Shown: positions 1 through 7,092 of the stretch, in pieces
Numbering within the stretch: the first letter of the stretch is position 1
Layout: every line of letters starts with the position of its first letter
IMG/VR virus record: IMGVR_UViG_3300032046_000198
Coordinates: 1-25,476 of that record
DNA: 25,476 nucleotides
Direction: 5' to 3' (one strand)
Origin: a virus
Made by a program: the position numbers and the translations under genes
The notes under the pieces: model-generated
What the model was told of the DNA's origin: nothing
The model's input: the letters and a program-made list of their open reading frames with translations, nothing else
The model's database searches: none

Positions 1-257
1 TGTTCAGGTGTCTGTATCAAATATCTTTCTTCTGCAAACTTTTTTGCAAAGTATGTGTCAAGGTCAACCCATTTTCTGGCAACCTTTGGTGCGGCGTTAT
101 GGTAATTAACTATGTAGTCAGATTGAGCTCTTGTTGGGTAAAACTTTTTTGAGTTTTTTTTTTTCTGTTTTAAAAAAATTATATAGTTATTTGCGCCGCT
201 ATATGACTCGAGAATTTCGAGAGCCTGATGCTCAACTAAGGAAGATTCGTTTTCCAA
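1..257 (-). CDS. N-terminal part of unrecognised leftward gene, possibly a helicase
   Basis: Reading leftward, an open frame runs from a TTG codon at 257-255 off the left edge (85 codons seen). No ATG or GTG lies upstream in frame before the divergent gene, so TTG is the best start I can offer. The visible protein begins with an acidic stretch, then has a lysine-rich patch coded by eleven consecutive A (T-run at 154-164 on the + strand), then a conserved-looking stretch with PTRAQSDYIVNYH, a VARKWVDLD motif and a YFAKKFAEERYL helix. I have an impression that N-termini like this occur on phage SNF2/DEAD-type helicases, but no helicase motif is inside the window, so this is a weak inference. 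It is transcribed away from the tail genes. The coding frame itself is well supported. Confidence 0.6.
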   Translation of the reverse strand, partial: MENESSLVEHQALEILESYSGANNYIIFLKQKKKNSKKFYPTRAQSDYIVNYHNAAPKVARKWVDLDTYFAKKFAEERYLIQTPE

Positions 258-292
258 ATTTAGTCTTTTAATAAAAATAACAATAAAATAAA

Positions 293-300
293 TATTTATC
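293..300 (+). promoter_or_regulatory. putative phage promoter box (TATTTATC variant), divergent region
   Basis: A one-mismatch copy of the TATTTATA box followed by AATAAAA ends 14 nt before the ATG at 315. The surrounding ATAAATATTTAT is self-complementary, so the opposite strand carries TATTTATT at 294-287 facing the leftward gene. One site could therefore drive both directions. The assignment rests on the same box and spacing at several other starts in this window. Confidence 0.45.
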
Positions 301-314
301 AATAAAATAACTAA

Positions 315-827
315 ATGAGAAGTAATGTTCCAATAACAAGGTTAGGTAAATTCTTTGGAGATAGAGATTTTGAATTAGAAGTTGAGATGGGTCAGGAATG
401 GCTTATTGGTGACATGAACTATACTTGCGTTCTGTATAAAATTGATAGAAACAAAATTAAAACTGACGATGTTTATGGTGAAGTTACTGAGGACGGAGTT
501 AAATTTTTACCACCTATAGAGTTTAACGCTCAAATAACGGTTGCTGCGCCTGAAAACAAATTTATTGGCACTACAAGAATGGATCAGTTTGAGCCAGGTA
601 ATATTACAATTTCAGTTTATTTAAAAACTTTAGAAAACTTAAACATTGATGTTGATTTTGGTGACTACATTGGATACTATGACAGTGAAAATTTTGTTCG
701 TTATTATACTGTTATTAACGATGGTCGTGTAATATCTGACACAAAACACACATATAAAGGATTTAAACCTTTTTATAGAACAATAATCGCGGCTCCTGTT
801 GGACCAAATGAATTTAGAGGATTATAA
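315..827 (+). CDS. neck protein, T4 gp14-like
   Basis: 170-residue protein, probably a neck/head-completion component that sits between head and tail. The pattern resembles T4 gp14: an early segment YTCVLYKIDR around residues 36-45, then an acidic stretch, a beta-rich middle, and a C-terminal GDYIGYYDSENFVRYYTV segment around residues 115-132 matching the 'GDLIYF...LFEINWV' part of gp14. It is shorter than T4 gp14 (256 residues). The stop overlaps the next start by one base (TAATG), implying translational coupling with the gp15-like gene, which is also the T4 order 14-15. The start is the first ATG after a TATTTATC box and has no Shine-Dalgarno sequence. Family assignment is by recalled pattern only; it could be another connector protein. 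Confidence 0.55.
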   Translation: MRSNVPITRLGKFFGDRDFELEVEMGQEWLIGDMNYTCVLYKIDRNKIKTDDVYGEVTEDGVKFLPPIEFNAQITVAAPENKFIGTTRMDQFEPGNITISVYLKTLENLNIDVDFGDYIGYYDSENFVRYYTVINDGRVISDTKHTYKGFKPFYRTIIAAPVGPNEFRGL

Positions 828-1870
828 TGGCATTACCAAAAAGTCACCCAGTTAAACCAACAATACCTTTGAACTATTCCAAAATTCTTTTACCAAGAAG
901 GGAACAGATAAAAGATATGATTACTAAGGATGGTACTTATCTACCTAAGTCCCTTCTTCATGCTGATTTGGATAAAGGGTTTTTAGAATTTGTTAAAGAA
1001 AAATTCAATATAGTTTCAGAAGGAAAAAAAATACCTGTGGTTGATATTATAATAACCACTCAGAATTGGTCACAATTTGTTGAGACATGGGACTTTCAAA
1101 ATATAGACAAGAATATAGAACCACCTTTTTTAACAATAATTAGGAATCCTGAAGTAAAGTACGGTAACAATCCGGCAGTTATGTATAACATACCTAACAG
1201 AAGGATGTATTATTACATGGAAGTACCGACTTGGGATGGCAATAGAGCGGGGGCAGACATTTACAAAATTCCACAACCAGTCCCTGCAGACTTCAAATAT
1301 ACAGTTGCAATTGTTTGTAATAGAATGAGAGAAGTTAATACTTTAAACCAAAGGGTTCTTGAAACATTTGCATCAAGACAGGCATACCAAGTAATTAATG
1401 GTCACTATATCCCAATTATAAATGACGGGTTTACTGACGAATCAGTTTTAGATTTAGAAAAAAGAAAATATTACATACAAAAATATGATTTTACAATGAT
1501 GGGATTTTTAATTGATTCAGATCAATTTGAGGTATCACCAGCGTTATCAAGGACATTCCAAGTATTTGAGGTTGACCAAAGAACATCAAAAAGAAAACAA
1601 AAAAGACAAGAACCCGTTAATCCTGAAAAAATTTATTTTGACTATCCGAATAGTGCAACAACTAAAGAAATTCATTTTGATTATACATGTAACTTATATT
1701 TTGAGGATAGTAGAAATATTGGGTCATATTCGGTTTACATAAATAACCAATACTATGGAGATGATGTAACATTAATCCAAGTTAATAGTGATGATTTGAT
1801 AAGAATTGTTATTATAATAGGACAAGTTAGTGAAGACCCACAATTAGTATTTACTCAAAAACTAATTTAG
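827..1870 (+). CDS. tail completion / sheath-stabilising protein, T4 gp15-like, with C-terminal extension
   Basis: 347 residues. The first 240 or so follow the T4 gp15 plan: an N-terminal segment, a middle with YTVAIVCNRMREVNTLNQ (about residues 159-176), a HYIPI segment and a closing MGFLIDSDQFEVSPA stretch. T4 gp15 (272 residues) caps the finished tail tube and sheath and joins it to the neck. After a basic linker (KRKQKRQ, about 256-262) comes an extra region of about 85 residues rich in beta-type sequence and acidic loops, with no counterpart I recall in T4. The gene starts inside the stop of the gp14-like gene; GAGG lies ten bases upstream but within coding sequence. Its stop overlaps, tail to tail, that of the leftward RHH gene. 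Confidence 0.6.
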   Translation: MALPKSHPVKPTIPLNYSKILLPRREQIKDMITKDGTYLPKSLLHADLDKGFLEFVKEKFNIVSEGKKIPVVDIIITTQNWSQFVETWDFQNIDKNIEPPFLTIIRNPEVKYGNNPAVMYNIPNRRMYYYMEVPTWDGNRAGADIYKIPQPVPADFKYTVAIVCNRMREVNTLNQRVLETFASRQAYQVINGHYIPIINDGFTDESVLDLEKRKYYIQKYDFTMMGFLIDSDQFEVSPALSRTFQVFEVDQRTSKRKQKRQEPVNPEKIYFDYPNSATTKEIHFDYTCNLYFEDSRNIGSYSVYINNQYYGDDVTLIQVNSDDLIRIVIIIGQVSEDPQLVFTQKLI

Positions 1871-2031
1871 TTTTCTCCATAGATATCTTTCTTTTCAGTA
1901 CATTTTTCTAAAATTAAAGACTCTAAAAATCGATACATTTTAATCCCTCTTTTATCACAATATTTTTTAAGGACCGCATGAACTTCAGGGTCTATTTTTA
2001 AATTTTTTATCATCTTGTTATCTTTAGGCAT
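1867..2031 (-). CDS. small ribbon-helix-helix DNA-binding protein
   Basis: A 54-residue leftward gene. The sequence is MPKDNKM, then IKNLKIDPEVHAVLKKYC (a beta strand followed by helix 1), then a DKRGIK turn, MYRFLESLILEKC (helix 2) and a charged tail. This order and the KIDPEVH...LK..C..RGIK...FLE.LI pattern are typical of Arc/MetJ-type RHH proteins, which dimerise and insert a beta ribbon in the DNA major groove. The start ATG (2031-2029) has no alternative in frame nearby. Its stop overlaps the stop of the gp15-like gene by convergent arrangement. It lies in the opposite direction to all tail genes, directly beside the leader of the sheath gene, and has a tandem repeat immediately upstream (2035-2052). 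A role as an autoregulator or as a regulator of the sheath unit is inferred. Confidence 0.75.
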   Translation of the reverse strand: MPKDNKMIKNLKIDPEVHAVLKKYCDKRGIKMYRFLESLILEKCTEKKDIYGEN

Positions 2032-2034
2032 AGG

Positions 2035-2052
2035 GGCAGAAAAAAGGCAGAA
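2035..2052 (-). promoter_or_regulatory. tandem heptamer repeat, possible RHH operator
   Basis: GGCAGAA occurs twice on the + strand, at 2035-2041 and 2046-2052, with an 11-base period, about one helical turn. On the leftward gene's strand it reads TTCTGCC twice, just before the ATG. RHH repressors usually bind such tandem or dyad sites and repress their own genes, so this is a reasonable operator candidate. Binding is inferred from position and period only. Confidence 0.4.
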
Positions 2053-2112
2053 TAAAATCTCACCAAAATGTAAATAGTTTTAGTAATATAAAGTTTTTGA
2101 TGTTTTACCAAG

Positions 2113-2120
2113 TATTTATA
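2113..2120 (+). promoter_or_regulatory. putative phage late-type promoter box before the sheath gene
   Basis: TATTTATA followed by an A-rich run. It ends 36 nt before the sheath ATG, leaving a long, almost G/C-free leader. The box recurs before other virion-gene units in the window. Its reverse complement is TATAAATA, the core of the T4 late promoter, which is suggestive but not proof of orientation. Confidence 0.5.
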
Positions 2121-2156
2121 AAAAAAAATAAATAACTAAAAAAAGAAATACTTGAT

Positions 2157-5100
2157 ATGGCAACTAATAGTAAAGTTTTTGTTTCTCCTGGTGTTTATAC
2201 CTCAGAGGTTGATTTAAGTTTTGTAGCTCAAAGTGTTGGAGTTACTACTTTGGGAATTGTAGGCGAAACACTAATAGGACCGGCTTTTGAACCAATATTC
2301 ATCACAAGTTTTGATGAGTATCAAACTGTGTTCGGTGGAACATCACCAGAAAAATATATAAACACACAAATTCCAAAATATGAAGCGTCTTATATTGCTA
2401 AGGCGTACTTACAACAATCTAACCAATTGTTTGTTACAAGAATTCTTGGATTATCGGGTTATGACGCAGGACCATCTTGGTCTGTAGCAACAGTTGCGAA
2501 TGTTGATGTAAATACTGTGGGTATCTACTGTCTTAGTGGTACTCAAAGTGTTAACACTTGTGACTTTATTTGTGTAGACCCAAAAGAGATCGAATTCTTT
2601 GTTGATTTCTCAGGATGTTCAAATGATACCGCAACTATCGCATATAATAATGATTTTCCTGATGAGATACAGGCAATACTTTATAACCAATACGAACAAT
2701 ACAACGGAAGTACATCAACATTAGATGAACAAATTAAAGATTTAATTTTTAGCGTAATTAGTGCTGACTCACCAACTACCGCAGAAGATGAAGTAATTTC
2801 TTACTTTGGTTCTATCCCAACGGTTGATTATGACGCACTTTCAGGATATAGTGCATCAACAAATGTATTCGAAGTTCCTTCTGTTTCATTAAACGATACT
2901 GATTTGACTTCAGCACTTAACGATTCGTGGTATTACGCTTTATTTGAAAATACGGGTAATTATCAGTACTCAGGATATTCCTTCTACGCAAATGTAACTG
3001 GATTAACTCAGATTATTATTACCTCAACAACAACTAGTACCTCAACAACGACTACTACAACTAGTCCTTGTCCTACACCAATACCAACAACTACAACAAC
3101 GACTACAGTACAACCTGTAAATTGTTACAACGGTACTATATATGGTAAATTATATTACTATACAGGTACATCTTATAGTGATTACGATAATGTTGTGGTA
3201 GGTACATTAAGATCAAGAGGTGTTGCAACTTACACAAACGCAACTAACCCAGTATACTCTGTAACTGGAATAACTAATGTGTCTTTAAACATGGCAGGTC
3301 AATATTCGGGAGTACTTAAAAATCCTTATTTGACCTTTGGTGTAAATGTAACAGATAAGTTTGGGACAAATTATAGTTTTGAAACATCTTTTTCTCAAAA
3401 CGATCCCGAATATTGGTCAAAAGTATTTGGTATTACTAACTTCCAAAAACCAAGAATAGAAGTTCCTGTTTTTGCTGAGGAGAACTTCCAATCGTGGTTG
3501 AACTATTCATGGAAAAAAGGTTATATCAGAGGATTAAACCCTGACTTAATTTCATTAGACTCTGCACAATCAGGGGATTTTGATTCAATTGGTTGGTATT
3601 TAGATAGATGGCAAACACCAAACTCTCCTTTTGTTGTGTCAGAATTAAGAGGTAATAAAGTATATGATTTATTTAGATTCTATACAATTTCTGATGGTGA
3701 TGCGGCAAATACATTACTAAAGATTTCAATTATTAACCAATCTTGGTCAAATCTAACATTTGATATTTTAATTAGAGATTATTTCGATACAGATGCAAAT
3801 CCTGTAGTACTTGAGAAGTTTACTAACTGTACAATGGATCCAGGACAAAATAGTTTTGTTGGAAATAAAGTTGGTACATTAGATGGTGAATACATGTTGA
3901 ATTCAAAATATGTAATGGTTGAAATGTCTGAAGATGCGCCAATAGACGCTCTTCCTTGTGGATTTAACGGATTTAACTTCCGTCTTTATTCAGGAGCACA
4001 ATCACCATTCCCAATTATTAAAGGTAAATATGATTTCCCTGGTGAAACTGTATGGAACCCACCTTTTGCACTTTCTTCAGGAGCGGTTAATTCAACATTA
4101 AGTCAAGGTGATAATGTAAGAAGAACTTATTTAGGTATATCTAACAGTTACGGATGGGATCCTGCATACTTCGAATATGTTGGTAAGACGGAACCAAATA
4201 GTACTTGTGATATTGATTCAGTTCCGTGGAACTATATATCAGCAGGTTTCCACATGGATGCAAATGCAAGTGCATTAACAATAAACGATTTATATTCAAC
4301 ATCTGGAGATACAAGATTTATTTGTGGTAATTCACCATTCATTACAGAACCAGAATTACCAACAAATGTGTACTTTAGGTTGTTTGCTCGTAAATTCACA
4401 TTCTTAGTACAAGGTGGGTTTGACGGATGGGATATCTATAGAGAATGGAGAACCAATGAAGACAGATTCCAAATTGGTAGATCAGGATTCCTTAACGGAG
4501 CTTGTCCAACATCAAGGTATCCAAATGCAGTTGGTTGGGGAGCGTTCAAAGAGATTTCTATTGGTGATGGTACCATGGACTTTGGAAACACAGACTACTA
4601 CGCATACTTATTAGGTCAACAAACATTTGCAAATCCTGAAGCAACAAACATTAATGTATTTGTAAGTCCAGGTATTGATTATGTTAATAATAGTAATCTT
4701 GTTGAAGACGCAATTACTATGATAGAGTTCAATAGGGCTGACTCACTTTATGTTTGTACAACCCCTGATGTTGATTTGTTTAGTCCTACATTAACAGGTG
4801 GTCAAGATATATTTATATATCCAACTGAAACGGTTGATAACTTATTTAACACAGGAATTGACTCTAACTATACGGCAACTTACTACCCTTGGGTATTAAC
4901 AAGAGATAGTGTAAACAATACTCAAATCTATATCCCACCAACAGCTGAGGTAACAAGAAATTTAGCGTTAACAGATAACATCGCATTCCCTTGGTTCGCA
5001 GCGGCGGGTTACACTCGTGGTATTGTTAACTGTATTAAAGCTCGTAAGAAGTTAACTCAAGAAGATAGAGACATTCTTTACAACGGTAGAGTTAACCCAA

Positions 5101-5483
5101 TCGCAACCTTCTCTGATGTTGGTACTGTAATTTGGGGTAACAAAACTCTACAAGTAAGGGAATCGGCTCTTGATAGAATCAATGTGAGAAGATTGTTATT
5201 ACAAGCTCGTAAATTGATTTCAGCCGTATCTGTAAGGTTATTGTTTGAACAAAACGACGCACAAGTAAGACAAGACTTCTTAAACGCTGTTAACCCAATA
5301 TTAGACTCAATAAGAAGAGACCGTGGTTTGTATGACTTCCGAGTAACAGTTTCATCAAATCCTGAGGATTTAGATAGAAACCAAATGACAGGTAAGATCT
5401 ATATTAAACCCACAAGATCTCTTGAATTTATAGACATAACATTCTACATCACTCCAACAGGAGCATCGTTTGAGAATATTTAA
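2157..5483 (+). CDS. tail sheath protein, gp18-like, enlarged
   Basis: 1108 residues, against 659 in T4 gp18. The sheath surrounds the tail tube and contracts on infection. The N-terminus (FVSPGVYTSEVDLSF, then a SFDEYQTVFGG segment and a TRILG strand) and the C-terminal region (ARKKLTQEDRDILYNGRVNP, then ALDRINVRRLLLQARKLI, with a DFRV strand and an IYIKPTRSLEFIDITF ending) are typical of sheath proteins, where they form the conserved inner, interlocking domain. The middle is greatly expanded with surface-type domains and includes a threonine-rich linker at residues 289-317. The leader is 36 nt of mostly A, with no Shine-Dalgarno sequence. A terminator follows 21 nt after the stop. Confidence 0.92.
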   Translation: MATNSKVFVSPGVYTSEVDLSFVAQSVGVTTLGIVGETLIGPAFEPIFITSFDEYQTVFGGTSPEKYINTQIPKYEASYIAKAYLQQSNQLFVTRILGLSGYDAGPSWSVATVANVDVNTVGIYCLSGTQSVNTCDFICVDPKEIEFFVDFSGCSNDTATIAYNNDFPDEIQAILYNQYEQYNGSTSTLDEQIKDLIFSVISADSPTTAEDEVISYFGSIPTVDYDALSGYSASTNVFEVPSVSLNDTDLTSALNDSWYYALFENTGNYQYSGYSFYANVTGLTQIIITSTTTSTSTTTTTTSPCPTPIPTTTTTTTVQPVNCYNGTIYGKLYYYTGTSYSDYDNVVVGTLRSRGVATYTNATNPVYSVTGITNVSLNMAGQYSGVLKNPYLTFGVNVTDKFGTNYSFETSFSQNDPEYWSKVFGITNFQKPRIEVPVFAEENFQSWLNYSWKKGYIRGLNPDLISLDSAQSGDFDSIGWYLDRWQTPNSPFVVSELRGNKVYDLFRFYTISDGDAANTLLKISIINQSWSNLTFDILIRDYFDTDANPVVLEKFTNCTMDPGQNSFVGNKVGTLDGEYMLNSKYVMVEMSEDAPIDALPCGFNGFNFRLYSGAQSPFPIIKGKYDFPGETVWNPPFALSSGAVNSTLSQGDNVRRTYLGISNSYGWDPAYFEYVGKTEPNSTCDIDSVPWNYISAGFHMDANASALTINDLYSTSGDTRFICGNSPFITEPELPTNVYFRLFARKFTFLVQGGFDGWDIYREWRTNEDRFQIGRSGFLNGACPTSRYPNAVGWGAFKEISIGDGTMDFGNTDYYAYLLGQQTFANPEATNINVFVSPGIDYVNNSNLVEDAITMIEFNRADSLYVCTTPDVDLFSPTLTGGQDIFIYPTETVDNLFNTGIDSNYTATYYPWVLTRDSVNNTQIYIPPTAEVTRNLALTDNIAFPWFAAAGYTRGIVNCIKARKKLTQEDRDILYNGRVNPIATFSDVGTVIWGNKTLQVRESALDRINVRRLLLQARKLISAVSVRLLFEQNDAQVRQDFLNAVNPILDSIRRDRGLYDFRVTVSSNPEDLDRNQMTGKIYIKPTRSLEFIDITFYITPTGASFENI
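3021..3107 (+). repeat. low-complexity threonine-rich linker coding repeat in the sheath gene
   Basis: ACA/ACT codons alternate through 29 codons (residues 289-317 of the sheath protein). They give two Thr/Ser runs, TSTTTSTSTTTTTTS and TTTTTTT, separated by a proline-rich PCPTPIP. This looks like a flexible, extended, possibly O-glycosylated spacer between two domains of the exposed sheath insertion. Confidence 0.85.
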
Positions 5484-5504
5484 TGTGGTAAATAAAAAAG
5501 AAGA

Positions 5505-5530
5505 GGGGGATCGAAAGTTCCCCTTTTTTT
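5505..5530 (+). terminator. rho-independent terminator after the sheath gene
   Basis: GGGGGA at 5505-5510 pairs with TTCCCC at 5518-5523 (one G-T pair) around a TCGAAAG loop, followed by seven T. The last T is also the first base of the TATTTATA box that serves the next gene. Confidence 0.85.
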
Positions 5531-5537
5531 ATTTATA
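5530..5537 (+). promoter_or_regulatory. putative phage promoter box before the HAD gene
   Basis: TATTTATA fused to the end of the upstream terminator T-run. It ends 14 nt before the ATG at 5552, the spacing seen at other units. A second near copy, TATTTATT, lies at 5541-5548 but would be too close to the start. Confidence 0.45.
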
Positions 5538-5551
5538 TGATATTTATTAGT

Positions 5552-6379
5552 ATGCGTTATAAAAAAGTTGTTAAAGAAATAATTTCTGAAATTATACAAG
5601 ATCAGTTAACACCAACAATGAAATATTATGCTTTTGATTGGGATGATAATCTTATGTATATGCCAACTAAAATTTATTTAAAAGATAAAGACGGTAATAG
5701 TGTTGGCATGTCAACAGAAGATTTTGCCGAATATAGGTCTGAAGTTGGAAAAGAACCTTTCGAATATGAAGGACATACAATAGTTGATTTTGATGATGAA
5801 CCATTTAGAAATTTTAGAGTTACAGGTGATAAACAATTTTTAAATGATGCAATGAAAGCCCCAACAGGTCCTGCGTGGGACGACTTTGTGGAGGCGGTTA
5901 ATAACGGGTCTATTTTTGCAATAGTTACTGCAAGAGGTCACACACCAAGTGTTTTAAAAAATGCCACTTATAATTTAATTAAAAAAAACAAACATGGTTT
6001 AAATCAACAAGAGTTGGTTAAAAATTTAAGAAAGTATAGAGATATTACAGATGAGGAGGATATGACTGATGACGAACTTATAAAGACTTATTTAGAAATG
6101 TGTAAATGGCATCCTGTTAGTTTTGGGGAAGGTTCGGCTGCGAATCCAGAAGAACTTAAAGTAAGTGCCATGAAACAATTTATGGAATATGTTAGAACTT
6201 TATCACAAAAACTTCAAGAAAAGGCATATATTAAAAACAAAATTAGTAATTATTTTACACCATATATTGGTTTTTCAGATGATGACCTAAAGAATGTTCA
6301 ATCAATGAAGAAACATTTTGATAATGAAAGTGGATTAGATATTTATCATACAGGAGGAGGAAAAAAAACTAAATTTTAA
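5552..6379 (+). CDS. HAD-superfamily hydrolase-like protein in the tail module
   Basis: 275 residues from the ATG at 5552. An in-frame ATG at 5537 is disfavoured because it lies on the promoter box. The haloacid dehalogenase fold signature is present: motif I AFDWDDN (D29 and D31), motif II IVTARGH (T126), and a C-terminal GFSDDD (240-245) fitting motif IV acidic residues. A lysine for motif III could lie in the LKVSAMKQ segment. This suggests a phosphatase or nucleotidase-type activity using an Asp nucleophile; the substrate cannot be told. Residues 1-20 are a lysine-rich helix ahead of the fold. It sits between sheath and tube genes, with its own box and without a strong terminator, and has no counterpart at this place in T4. 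Confidence 0.75.
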   Translation: MRYKKVVKEIISEIIQDQLTPTMKYYAFDWDDNLMYMPTKIYLKDKDGNSVGMSTEDFAEYRSEVGKEPFEYEGHTIVDFDDEPFRNFRVTGDKQFLNDAMKAPTGPAWDDFVEAVNNGSIFAIVTARGHTPSVLKNATYNLIKKNKHGLNQQELVKNLRKYRDITDEEDMTDDELIKTYLEMCKWHPVSFGEGSAANPEELKVSAMKQFMEYVRTLSQKLQEKAYIKNKISNYFTPYIGFSDDDLKNVQSMKKHFDNESGLDIYHTGGGKKTKF

Positions 6380-6399
6380 CTAGTTATAGTTCTAGTTAA
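6376..6399. repeat. perfect 8-bp inverted repeat at the end of the HAD gene
   Basis: TTAACTAG (6376-6383) and CTAGTTAA (6392-6399) flank an 8-nt loop, and the left arm includes the stop codon. No T-run follows, so it is not a standard terminator. It may be an mRNA 3'-end hairpin or a protein-binding dyad. The rest of the gap to 6498 is A-rich leader with a promoter box. Confidence 0.5.
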
Positions 6400-6450
6400 G
6401 ATATAATTTGAAAAATAATTGAAGTAAATAGAAAAATTTTTATTTCGCAG

Positions 6451-6458
6451 TATTTATA
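6451..6458 (+). promoter_or_regulatory. putative phage late-type promoter box before the tail tube gene
   Basis: TATTTATA followed by ATAAAAAATAAA. It ends 40 nt before the tube ATG. The leader is nearly pure A with scattered C and T and ends in GATATG, just as the sheath leader does. Confidence 0.5.
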
Positions 6459-6498
6459 ATAAAAAATAAAACAAAACAAAAATTAAAAAAAATAAGAT

Positions 6499-6987
6499 AT
6501 GGCTGATTTATTAATGAAAATGCCGATCCCTTACGAACCGAAAAGGGAGAACAGGTGGATTTTGAGGTTTCCATCATCACTTGGTATTAATGAGTGGTAT
6601 GTTGAGACGACATCAAGACCAAAACTTACAATTGCCGCAACTGAAATTCAGTTCTTAAATACTTCAACATATGTTGCAGGTAGATTTAACTGGGGTGAAT
6701 TACCCGTTACTTTCCGTGACCCAATCGGACCTTCTGCGTCTCAAGCGGTTATGGAATGGATTCGTCTATGTGCTGAGTCAGTTACAGGTCGTATGGGTTA
6801 CGCAGCAGGTTACAAAAAAAATGTTGACCTTGAGATGTTGGACCCAACAGGAGTTGTTGTTGAGAAATGGATTTTAGAAGGAACTTTCTTAACAGGATAT
6901 GATGGGGGTTCCTTAACATATTCCACAGATGGTCTCGCTAAGATTACTTGCAACATGAGAATGGACCGTTGTATATTAGTTTATTGA
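6499..6987 (+). CDS. tail tube protein, gp19-like
   Basis: 162 residues, almost exactly the length of T4 gp19 (163). Hexameric rings of this protein stack to form the inner tube through which DNA passes. Visible marks are the N-terminal RENRWILRFPSSLGINEW stretch, a central ELPVTFRDPIGPSASQAVMEWI segment (about 67-88) and a C-terminal beta hairpin with TGYDGGSLTYSTDGLAKITC. The pattern is typical of T4-type tubes. The gene follows a long A-rich leader and is closed by a strong terminator, so it forms its own transcription unit, as expected for a very abundant protein. Confidence 0.9.
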   Translation: MADLLMKMPIPYEPKRENRWILRFPSSLGINEWYVETTSRPKLTIAATEIQFLNTSTYVAGRFNWGELPVTFRDPIGPSASQAVMEWIRLCAESVTGRMGYAAGYKKNVDLEMLDPTGVVVEKWILEGTFLTGYDGGSLTYSTDGLAKITCNMRMDRCILVY

Positions 6988-7029
6988 TTTTTTATCAAAA
7001 ACTTACTAAAAAAAATAAAACATAACATT

Positions 7030-7066
7030 AAGACCTATTTACTTTACTAGTGATAGGTCTTTTTTA
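7030..7066 (+). terminator. rho-independent terminator after the tube gene
   Basis: AAGACCTAT (7030-7038) pairs perfectly with ATAGGTCTT (7053-7061) around a 14-nt loop and is followed by a run of T to 7065. An in-frame ATG at 7066 directly follows the T-run, which argues against it being the start of the next gene. Confidence 0.9.
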
Positions 7067-7092
7067 TGTTTATAAAAAAAGAACTTTATATT

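Noticed and set aside
4810-4817. TATTTATA inside the sheath gene
   Set aside because: It is within conserved coding sequence with no start nearby; a few chance copies are expected in DNA this AT-rich.
5537-5551. Upstream ATG for the HAD gene
   Set aside because: It lies on the last base of the TATTTATA box; the ATG at 5552 keeps the box-to-start spacing seen elsewhere.
6376-6399. Inverted repeat as rho-independent terminator
   Set aside because: The stem is AT-rich and no T-run follows, so it was kept only as an inverted repeat.
7066-7092. Upstream in-frame ATG for the chaperone gene
   Set aside because: It directly abuts the T-run of the preceding terminator, so transcripts would hardly include a leader; the ATG at 7093 begins a more usual protein.
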